NCBI GenBank assembly: GCA_021852245.1 | Contig: JAJZNY010000245.1 | Location: 1 to 5,743 of the forward strand | DNA length: 5,743 nucleotides | Reading direction: 5' to 3' | Source of the DNA: Planctomycetota bacterium | GTDB lineage: Bacteria > Planctomycetota > Phycisphaerae > WQYP01 | In this document: positions 1 to 5,662 of the stretch, one piece after another | How positions within the stretch are numbered: the stretch's first letter is position 1 | Layout: every line of letters starts with the position of its first letter | Position numbers and translations under genes: made by a program | The notes under the pieces: generated by a model | The model's input: only the letters and a program-made list of their open reading frames with translations | Databases searched by the model: none | What the model was told of the DNA's origin: nothing

Positions 1-189
1 ACAGACATATAGGTAAAGAAGTTGGGGGGCCGGAAGCACTACGCGCTCAATGCGCCAACCCAAAAAAAACTGGCCAGAATGACCTCCGACGCTGCGGTCC
101 GATCGCTCGCGGCTAAAACCGATGAAACATCCGTCCTATGCGTTCCCCGGCGTCCACTGCGGCTGGAACTTTCTTCGCCACCACGGCCA

Positions 190-209
190 CCGGTGGATAA
201 GTCCACCGG
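190..209. repeat. Perfect 8-bp stem hairpin with TAAG loop
   Basis: CCGGTGGA at 190-197 is the exact reverse complement of TCCACCGG at 202-209, separated by the four bases TAAG. The left arm also lies in a 10-bp palindrome, CCACCGGTGG (187-196). No T-run follows on either strand, so this is not a standard intrinsic terminator. It could be part of a structured RNA, a protein-binding site or the end signal of an upstream gene. Confidence 0.5.
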
Positions 210-263
210 CTCGCATTTGCCCTTATTGTGATTCGCCTGCTCGGGCGGCGCGACCGCAGCTCG

Positions 264-299
264 GCGTGAGACACGCAGCGCCCCCGGTAAGCCGGGAGC
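264..299. repeat. Two adjacent short hairpins
   Basis: GCGTG (264-268) pairs with CACGC (272-276) across a 3-base loop. It is followed at once by CCCGG (283-287) pairing with CCGGG (292-296) across a TAAG loop. The second stem extends outward by two pairs (280-281 with 298-299) after one C/A mismatch. The TAAG loop is the same as in the hairpin at 190-209. The local sequence is G+C rich, so some stems are expected by chance. Confidence 0.35.
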
Positions 300-374
300 T
301 ATATGACCATGGCTCGCGAACTCTAATCCTCCATCAAAGATTATCACAAAACTACATTTGATTTTTCGTGGGGG

Positions 375-383
375 TGGTATAGT
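375..383 (+). promoter_or_regulatory. Candidate extended -10 promoter for the GH2 gene
   Basis: TGG followed by TATAGT (378-383) matches the extended -10 pattern TGnTATAAT at all but one consensus position. A TTGATT lies upstream at 358-363, but with only 14 bases of spacing. That is too short for a standard -35, so the extended -10 would have to do the work. Transcription would start near 390 and leave an untranslated leader of about 150 bases. This is a consensus match by eye only. Confidence 0.35.
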
Positions 384-440
384 CTACTCGGTGTTTAGGC
401 TCTTAGTGAACCAGGCGGGTCCAGAGGCCGTGAACGGTTG

Positions 441-480
441 CCCGGATTTTGTTAAGAATTTCGGGTGCGGAATAACCCCG
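441..480 (+). promoter_or_regulatory. Leader region with two mutually exclusive hairpins
   Basis: CCCG (441-444) pairs with CGGG (462-465). The stem continues inward through a G-T wobble, an A-T pair, one mismatch and further A-T and G-T pairs to a loop at 451-455. The same CGGG can instead pair with CCCG at 477-480, closing a smaller hairpin. The two cannot form together. They lie in the predicted leader, 60 to 100 bases before the GH2 start codon. No T-run or known riboswitch motif is visible, so a regulatory role is speculative. Confidence 0.22.
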
Positions 481-528
481 ATCAGTTGGCCGCGAATCGA
501 GCTGGCGGTTAACTCCGGTCACCGTATC

Positions 529-533
529 AGGAG
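529..533 (+). promoter_or_regulatory. Ribosome binding site of the GH2 gene
   Basis: AGGAG lies six bases before the ATG at 540, which is near-ideal spacing. This supports the start that includes the whole twin-arginine signal. Confidence 0.8.
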
Positions 534-539
534 CGACTC

Positions 540-3470
540 ATGAAATTACGTAGACGCGATGTTCTCAAGATGGGCACCGGCGCTGCGGCGTTATCGCTGC
601 TTCCCTCGTGCACGACATCAAACATCAGCGGACTCTCTCAGGCCGACCAATTTGAAAGAGAATATTCGGCGGCGGCGAAAAATCACGGCCTTCATCCCCG
701 TCGAGTTGAACTGCTGGATTTTGACTGGCGATTTAAGCCAGAGGTTGAATGGGGGCGCCTGCTGAACGCCAAGCCGATTAATACCTGGTACTGGAAGATG
801 GGCTCGCCCAAAGATCACGCGGCGATGACGGCGATGGATGTAAACGTGCACGGCGCCGGCTGGCACAAGGCGGATACCAGTTTTCAACGCATGCCGGTCG
901 GATATGCATGGTATCGCACAAAACTTCCCAATCTGGCTGCCGCCAGACGCGTCATTTGCTTTACGCACGTTGACGATAATGCACGTGTGTATCTCAACGG
1001 GCATTATCTGCGTTCTCATCACGGGTGGAGCCACCCGTTTTATGTGCATCTGGATCGATACTGGAACGCCGGCGGGCCGAACATTCTCACGGTGCTGGTG
1101 CATAACGAGGAGGGGCCGGGCGGCATTTACGGGCCGGTTATCGCAGGCAATAGGCCACAAATTAAGCCGGAATATGCCCCGGATGTAGACGATACATCCT
1201 GGCGGCAGGTTCAATTACCCCATGACTACATTGTGGAGGGTCAATATTCGCAACAAGCCGATCGGCGGGGCCACGGATCATTGCCCGTCTATCCGGCATG
1301 GTATCGGCGGAAATTTCATGTGCCTGCGGAGGATCGGGGTCGGTGCGTCTGGTTGTATTTTGAGGGAGTTTATCGCGATGCGAAAATTTACCTCAATGGG
1401 CAATTGGTAAGCGAACATCCCGGCGGGTACACCTCGTTCCATGTGGATATTTCCCGGCATGTACGATACGGTGATGAAAACGTCATGGCGGTTCATGTTG
1501 ATCCGACCGATTTCGAAGGATGGTGGTATGAGGGAGGCGGGATATATCGTCACGTCTGGCTGAATGTTTCCGACCCGGTGCACGTCGCCCCGTGGGGAGT
1601 TTATGTCACGGCCGCCGTGCAGGACGTTACGGGCGATCCGTCGGCGACCCTCACAATTCAGACCACCATCGCGAATCGGACGAATCACACGCAGCGGTGC
1701 GTGGTTGTATCACAAATTTATGATCCTATGGGGGTGCGGGTCGGCACGGTGTCGAATGATTTTGATGTTCCGCCTTCGACTGTATCCCCCGGTACCCGGC
1801 AGGCCGTGCGGAACTCGGATCAAACGCAGATCGATGAGCCGGATGGCGTGCATCACGGCACGAAGCTGATTCAGGAAATTCATCTTCCACACGTCAAGCT
1901 CTGGTCATTGGAGCACACGCATCTTTATTATGTCGAGACGAAAGTCCTCGTCGACGGCAACGTCGTGGATCGGCATCGGCAGAAATTCGGCATCCGCACT
2001 CTGCGATTTGATCCACAGGCGGGTTTCTTTCTCAACGAAGAACCTGTGAAAATTCAGGGCACCTGCAACCATCAGGATTTTGTGGGCGTCGGCATCGGCA
2101 TGCCCGACAGCATCCTGTATTACCGGATGAAACGACTGAAGGAATTCGGTTGCAACGCCATCCGGTGTTCACATAACACCATGGCCCCTGCCATGTATGA
2201 AGCCTGCGACGAACTGGGCCTGCTGGTCATGGATGAAAACCGCCATCCGGGCTCAACCGTTGCCGTGAAATCCTGGGTTGGTCAGCCGTACTATAACACA
2301 TGGCATGTGGAGTCTATGGTTCTACGTGATCGCAATCATCCGAGTGTCATCATGTGGTCGATGTGGAATGAAGAGTTCGCCATTCAGAGCGAAGCCTACG
2401 GCCGGGAGATGATGGCCTATCTGATGCGGGCGGTTCACCGTCATGATGAAACGCGTCCTGTTACCTGCGCTTATAACGATGGACTCGTGAAGCCCAGCTG
2501 GTTGAATGGCGCAGCAGCTTCGGAGAATCTCGTCGGCGTCAATTACCATTATGGCGATTATGACTGGCTGCATCACGCCTATCCGCAGAAGATGATTTTC
2601 GGCAGCGAAATCGGCAGCAACATCGAGTGTCGCGGTGTTTATCACACCAATAGAACAACTGCTCATCTGAGCAGCTACATGACGCCCGAAGTTTCATGGC
2701 ATCCGCTGGCGACCCGGCGCTTTGTCGCCGGCGGATTCTACTGGACAGGGTTTGATTATCGGGGCGAAACCTGGCCGTTCGGTTGGCCGGAAATCAATTC
2801 CAATTTCGGCTTCCTTGATATGTGCGGCTTCCCGAAAGACGGCGCGTATTATTGGAAATCATGGTGGATGCCTGATACACCGGTGCTGCATATTTTTCCG
2901 CATTGGAACTGGCCCGGCATGGAAGGAAAGAATATCCCGATCTGGTGCTTCAGCAACTGCCAGCAGGTGGAACTGATTGTCAATGGGAAAAGCCTCGGAA
3001 GACGGCGAATGCCCGCCTATCGTCACCTGCAATGGAATCATGTCATCTATAAGGCTGGTCGGGTGGAGGCTCGCGGTTACAACAATGGCCGACTTGTCAC
3101 TACAACAGTCGTAGAAACTACCGGCGCCCCCGCTGCGGTGGAACTGGTGCCGGATCGGCACAACCTGATGGCCGATGGCCAAGATACGGTTCCCATTGCT
3201 GTCCGCATTTTGGATTCACGCGGACGTGTGGTGCCGACGGCTGACAATAGGGTCCATTTCGCCATTGAAGGCCCGGGCGTCATCAGTGGCGTGGGCAATG
3301 GTGATCCGAGTTGCCACGAGCCCAATCAGGCTGATTACCGAAGTGCATTCAAAGGTCTATGCATGGTGCTCGCCCGAGCCAAGCGGCACAGCGGAACGAT
3401 TCGGCTTTCCGCAACTTCACCCGGGCTCAAGTCCGCAACGGTTTTGATTCCATGCTTAAGCAGCGACTGA
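540..3470 (+). CDS. Exported GH2 beta-galactosidase-like enzyme (GalA type), probable lipoprotein
   Basis: This protein likely hydrolyses terminal beta-galactosides, or a related beta-glycoside, outside the cytoplasm. The N-terminus has a twin-arginine motif (RRRDVLK, residues 4-10), a short hydrophobic stretch and LPSC ending at Cys24, a possible lipid-attachment site. The domains in order are: two tandem jelly-roll sugar-binding-like modules (about 60-205 and 207-345), a GH2 immunoglobulin-like domain (about 347-485), a TIM barrel (about 488-783), a DUF4982-type domain (784-862) and a GalA-type C-terminal Ig-like domain (863-972). In the barrel, Glu611 in WSMWNEE is the expected acid/base and Glu690 in FGSEIG the expected nucleophile. 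NHQD (510-513), RCSH (542-545) and YWTGFDYRGE (734-743) match GH2 active-site strands. The stretch PHWNWP (787-792) is typical of GalA relatives. The length of 976 exceeds the roughly 800-850 residues I recall for the family, mainly because of the extra N-terminal module. No truncation is seen. Activity on another sugar such as a glucuronide or mannoside cannot be excluded. Confidence 0.93.
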   Translation: MKLRRRDVLKMGTGAAALSLLPSCTTSNISGLSQADQFEREYSAAAKNHGLHPRRVELLDFDWRFKPEVEWGRLLNAKPINTWYWKMGSPKDHAAMTAMDVNVHGAGWHKADTSFQRMPVGYAWYRTKLPNLAAARRVICFTHVDDNARVYLNGHYLRSHHGWSHPFYVHLDRYWNAGGPNILTVLVHNEEGPGGIYGPVIAGNRPQIKPEYAPDVDDTSWRQVQLPHDYIVEGQYSQQADRRGHGSLPVYPAWYRRKFHVPAEDRGRCVWLYFEGVYRDAKIYLNGQLVSEHPGGYTSFHVDISRHVRYGDENVMAVHVDPTDFEGWWYEGGGIYRHVWLNVSDPVHVAPWGVYVTAAVQDVTGDPSATLTIQTTIANRTNHTQRCVVVSQIYDPMGVRVGTVSNDFDVPPSTVSPGTRQAVRNSDQTQIDEPDGVHHGTKLIQEIHLPHVKLWSLEHTHLYYVETKVLVDGNVVDRHRQKFGIRTLRFDPQAGFFLNEEPVKIQGTCNHQDFVGVGIGMPDSILYYRMKRLKEFGCNAIRCSHNTMAPAMYEACDELGLLVMDENRHPGSTVAVKSWVGQPYYNTWHVESMVLRDRNHPSVIMWSMWNEEFAIQSEAYGREMMAYLMRAVHRHDETRPVTCAYNDGLVKPSWLNGAAASENLVGVNYHYGDYDWLHHAYPQKMIFGSEIGSNIECRGVYHTNRTTAHLSSYMTPEVSWHPLATRRFVAGGFYWTGFDYRGETWPFGWPEINSNFGFLDMCGFPKDGAYYWKSWWMPDTPVLHIFPHWNWPGMEGKNIPIWCFSNCQQVELIVNGKSLGRRRMPAYRHLQWNHVIYKAGRVEARGYNNGRLVTTTVVETTGAPAAVELVPDRHNLMADGQDTVPIAVRILDSRGRVVPTADNRVHFAIEGPGVISGVGNGDPSCHEPNQADYRSAFKGLCMVLARAKRHSGTIRLSATSPGLKSATVLIPCLSSD

Positions 3471-3471
3471 G

Positions 3472-3483
3472 GCGGAATTCCGC
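3472..3483. terminator. Small palindrome in the convergent gap, weak terminator candidate
   Basis: GCGGAATTCCGC is a perfect 12-bp palindrome directly after the GH2 stop codon. It could fold as a 4-bp stem with an AATT loop, usable from both directions between two convergent genes. No T-run follows on either strand and the stem is short, so efficient intrinsic termination is doubtful. The rest of the 71-base gap shows nothing stronger. Confidence 0.25.
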
Positions 3484-3541
3484 TGGTCTGATCATGGATG
3501 GCGCGGCAAGTTTTCGGGTCGTCGCTCTGCCGGGGCGGTGG

Positions 3542-5155
3542 TCATCGTTGTCCCCAGTGCGGAATATTGGGCTGCGCAGCGAGAAACGTTTTAATGGCCT
3601 TGGCAAAGTTGCTGTCATTTAATGGGAATCTCTTGCCCGTCCTGTCCGAATGCCACCATCCCGGAAACAATATATGGCAGCCGCTGGCGACAAATGTCCG
3701 CAGATCATGGAGGGCGGCACGATAGAGTATCGGGCTCTCCGGCGGCCGGTTAGGGGCGGGATGCCATTCAAAAATGCCCCAATTGCGGCTGTATTGTGTG
3801 ATCATGCTGGTATCGATAGGTCCAAAGCGTGTAATGCCCACATGCCCATTCTGCGGTAAATATCCCGACCAGATCGTCGAAGCGGACGATAATGCCCGGT
3901 TGGCACCCCCCGGCATATCTCCCAGTAATTCTGCAGGTATCTGATGGGCGTAAAGCAGTTCTCTGGGCAACCCTTCCGCAATCAGCAAATCCGCGACATC
4001 CCGCACAAAATGTGCCACTTCACATTCCCGAAAACCATACGCCGGATGCGAAGGATTGCCCGGCGGAAAGGAATTATGATGTCCCTGATAGGTCCAATCC
4101 CAGGCCCGCCACCAGCGTGAATGATTCCGCACACGCGGGGCATCAAAGCCGCCTGGCGTCGCACCTTTTCCCCTTTTGGGCGAGGGATTAAAGTGCGTAT
4201 CCGTAATCGGATCGGGATATTGATCCAAATCCCAGTAGGCTAACGTCCACGACTTAAAATCGGTGCCGAATGTGCGGTTAAATGATCGACCGGTGCCGGC
4301 GGAACGATCCGGTGTCGGATCATGATAAAACGGGCTTACCCGGTGGCCGTTTGCCGAGATAAACGGCCCGGTGATGGCTTCCGGTGCCCCCTGTCCGGCA
4401 TATGGGGCGCCGGGTGCATAGAGTCCACGATGGCGCAGCCAGTCCCGGAATTCGGTAATGGCAAAAGGACTATAATCGCCGAGGTATTCGATGTTGGTTG
4501 CGCCGCCGATGGCCAACTCTTCTTCTATGGTGAAGTTAATAACCGCTATCGCGCCGGGATAGGCCCGCATGGCCGCCTTGATGTCGGCCGCCCAGAGTTT
4601 GGCCTTATGGTGCATTTCCGCCCGGACGGCCTTGGCATATCGAGATGGGGTTACTACCAGCGTATCTCTTCCCACCACCGGCCCCGGCATGCCCCGCCAC
4701 GTTTTCCCATTGAGCCGCCATTGGTAATTCCGCAGGTCACCATTGGGATTGGTAACTCCTCCATCATGGGTTTGCAGAGCAAAAATCACGCCACGATGAA
4801 TATTTTCCTGTTGAAACACCTTAAGCTGCCGCAAAAGCAGGTGCAGGTTTCCGGCTGAATAAATGGAGGAAAACCCCAGCTTGTTGTAATCATTTCCGGG
4901 GCCGAATTCCCTCTTCATTTTGGCAATCTGCCGCCGATATTCATTGTCGGTAGTTTGCGGCACATCCAAGCCGTGTTCCCATATCGGCATGATATAAAGG
5001 GTATTGCTGTGATCCGGCTTCGGGCGGGACTTTCCGACGGCGGCTCCGATTCCGGAGGCCAAGACCGCCCCGGCGGAACCCGCCAGAATATCCCGGCGTG
5101 TAAGTGAGTAAGCTTTGGCATGACACCGCGTAGTCTTTACTTTGCCAATCACCAT
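3542..5155 (-). CDS. Tat-exported protein of unassigned family, putative TIM-barrel glycan hydrolase
   Basis: I do not recognise this 537-residue protein as a named family. Residues 17-41 form a twin-arginine signal (SLTRRDILAG, then a hydrophobic Ala/Gly/Val stretch). There is no lipobox Cys, so the mature protein should be soluble in the periplasm or outside. The mature part alternates strand-like and helix-like stretches and is rich in Trp, His, Asp and Glu, as in TIM-barrel glycosidases. Candidate strand ends are VIFALQTHDGG (123-133), AVINFTIEEE (204-213), LYAHQIPAE (401-409), GIFEWHP (460-466) and CHILFPGWWH (493-502). In a clan GH-A-like enzyme, Glu211, Glu212 or Glu213 could be the acid/base and Glu463 the nucleophile; this is inference. 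FRDWLRHRG (236-244) resembles the helix after strand 4 in such enzymes. It converges with the GH2 gene, which suggests a shared polysaccharide target. It could also be a carbohydrate-binding protein without activity. Confidence 0.85.
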   Translation of the reverse strand: MVIGKVKTTRCHAKAYSLTRRDILAGSAGAVLASGIGAAVGKSRPKPDHSNTLYIMPIWEHGLDVPQTTDNEYRRQIAKMKREFGPGNDYNKLGFSSIYSAGNLHLLLRQLKVFQQENIHRGVIFALQTHDGGVTNPNGDLRNYQWRLNGKTWRGMPGPVVGRDTLVVTPSRYAKAVRAEMHHKAKLWAADIKAAMRAYPGAIAVINFTIEEELAIGGATNIEYLGDYSPFAITEFRDWLRHRGLYAPGAPYAGQGAPEAITGPFISANGHRVSPFYHDPTPDRSAGTGRSFNRTFGTDFKSWTLAYWDLDQYPDPITDTHFNPSPKRGKGATPGGFDAPRVRNHSRWWRAWDWTYQGHHNSFPPGNPSHPAYGFRECEVAHFVRDVADLLIAEGLPRELLYAHQIPAELLGDMPGGANRALSSASTIWSGYLPQNGHVGITRFGPIDTSMITQYSRNWGIFEWHPAPNRPPESPILYRAALHDLRTFVASGCHILFPGWWHSDRTGKRFPLNDSNFAKAIKTFLAAQPNIPHWGQR

Positions 5156-5159
5156 AAAT

Positions 5160-5163
5160 CTCC
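5160..5163 (-). promoter_or_regulatory. Ribosome binding site of the Tat protein; start is ambiguous
   Basis: Read on the minus strand, GGAG is four bases before the ATG at 5155 and seven bases before a GTG that forms codon 2. The GTG has the better spacing, so translation may begin there and give a protein one residue shorter. Either choice keeps the whole Tat signal. Confidence 0.55.
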
Positions 5164-5247
5164 ATTAGGGTTTCACTTGTTCCGCCGTCATGATCTCAAA
5201 ACAGCCGATCGCAGCGTTCGGAAATGATGGACTTCCAGCATCTCCGA

Positions 5248-5280
5248 CCTGAGAACATTTTACACCCCGCCCACCTCAGG
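5248..5280 (-). promoter_or_regulatory. Candidate promoter of the Tat protein gene flanked by an inverted repeat
   Basis: On the minus strand, TAAAAT (5262-5257) is a fair -10 element. No good -35 exists at 15 to 18 bases spacing. It lies between the arms of a 6-bp inverted repeat, CCTGAG (5248-5253) and CTCAGG (5275-5280), which could be an operator. The start would be near 5250, with a leader of about 95 bases. Confidence 0.22.
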
Positions 5281-5298
5281 CCGCACGTTTGGTTCAAG

Positions 5299-5529
5299 CT
5301 ACATTACCATCGTGCGTAATCCGCCTTCAAAAGCGGGATGCACGACTGATGGTTCATATTGAATTTCACCCTTCTTGTCGTCAAACTTTCCGACAACGGG
5401 CCCTGGTGGCATTTCTCGCAACTGATCGCCGAGCGTTTCAACATCTTTCGCTCCACTGCCTGAACTTATCACAACCCGACCGATTTGGTTAGGGAGGGGG
5501 GTTAGGGGGCCCTCCGACCACAGCGGCAA
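5299..5529 (-). pseudogene. Possible gene remnant or small gene of unknown function
   Basis: This minus-strand frame ends at a TAG at 5299 and is open back to 5658, with only a TTG at 5529 and an internal ATG (codon 40 from that TTG) as starts. No ribosome binding site precedes the TTG. The last 50 residues look protein-like (charged residues spread among hydrophobic ones, ordinary codons), for example KDVETLGDQLREMPPG and FDDKKGEIQYEPS. The first half runs through the G-rich tract and looks unlike protein. I recognise no family. It could be the C-terminal remnant of a decayed gene or a chance frame. Confidence 0.2.
5487..5515 (+). repeat. G-rich tract with two GGTTAGGG units
   Basis: GGTTAGGG occurs at 5487-5494 and 5500-5507, a 13-base spacing, with further G-runs up to 5509. 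Four G-runs separated by TTA, A and TTA could form a two-layer G-quadruplex on the plus strand. GGAGGG (5493-5498) can also pair with CCCTCC (5510-5515). Low-complexity expansion is an equally good explanation. Confidence 0.4.
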
Positions 5530-5597
5530 AAGAACCGCCTGAATACCACAAACGCATCTACCCTCGCCCAGGTGTAAGGGCTGCCGCGCCGGCCGTG

Positions 5598-5620
5598 AAT
5601 AATCCGGATTATTGCAATCC
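5598..5620. promoter_or_regulatory. Perfect 16-bp palindrome with extra half-site, operator candidate
   Basis: AATAATCCGGATTATT (5598-5613) is a perfect palindrome. A further AATCC at 5616-5620 gives a row of half-sites, AATCC, GGATT, AATCC, and a second small palindrome, ATTGCAAT (5611-5618). It overlaps a plus-strand -35-like element and lies downstream of a minus-strand promoter-like element, where a repressor site would be expected. Confidence 0.4.
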
Positions 5621-5639
5621 AGCGTGCCCGCAGTATAGT
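5612..5639 (+). promoter_or_regulatory. Candidate plus-strand promoter toward the right edge
   Basis: TTGCAA (5612-5617) and TATAGT (5634-5639) are separated by 16 bases, matching the sigma-70-type consensus at four of six and five of six positions. Transcription would run rightward out of the window. The TATAGT hexamer is the same as in the GH2 promoter candidate at 378-383. No start codon with a ribosome binding site follows before the window ends. Confidence 0.3.
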
Positions 5640-5662
5640 TCCAACATGGTCGAGACGCTCAA
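5632..5662 (-). promoter_or_regulatory. Candidate minus-strand promoter above the palindrome
   Basis: Read on the minus strand, TTGAGC (5662-5657) and TATACT (5637-5632) are separated by 19 bases, slightly long. Transcription would start near 5625 and pass through the palindrome toward the remnant frame and the Tat protein gene. It shares its -10 bases with the plus-strand candidate, so at most one may be real. Confidence 0.22.

Larger units (their letters stand above)
1..539. other. Left intergenic region with no convincing gene
   Basis: The open frames here (about 60 to 100 codons on both strands) overlap one another. Their translations are rich in Arg, Pro, Ser and Ala, with no recognisable motif, and I see no good ribosome binding site before them. 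I therefore read the region as non-coding or decayed. It does hold a cluster of short hairpins at 190-299, an extended -10 promoter candidate at 375-383 and a leader hairpin region at 441-480, listed separately. The end of an upstream gene outside the window cannot be excluded for the first few tens of bases. Confidence 0.5.

Noticed and set aside
62..85. Minus-strand intrinsic terminator: T8 run after the palindrome CTGGCCAG or a GGTC/GGCC stem
   Set aside because: The stem is only four pairs with a wobble, or a palindrome with no loop. No convincing minus-strand gene ends just before it.
39..347. 102-codon minus-strand frame in the left intergenic region
   Set aside because: It is low in complexity, rich in Arg, Gly, Ser and Ala, has no clear ribosome binding site or family motif, and overlaps equally long frames on the other strand.
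122..361. 79-codon plus-strand frame with a CPYC sequence
   Set aside because: A single CxxC is not enough for a zinc or redox protein. The rest lacks any pattern and no ribosome binding site precedes the start.
618..1214. 198-codon minus-strand frame opposite the GH2 gene
   Set aside because: It is antisense to conserved GH2 sugar-binding domain sequence, so it is a shadow of that gene.
4322..4858. 178-codon plus-strand frame opposite the Tat protein gene
   Set aside because: It lies wholly antisense to a gene with a clear signal peptide, ribosome site and domain-like sequence. Its own translation has no recognisable features.
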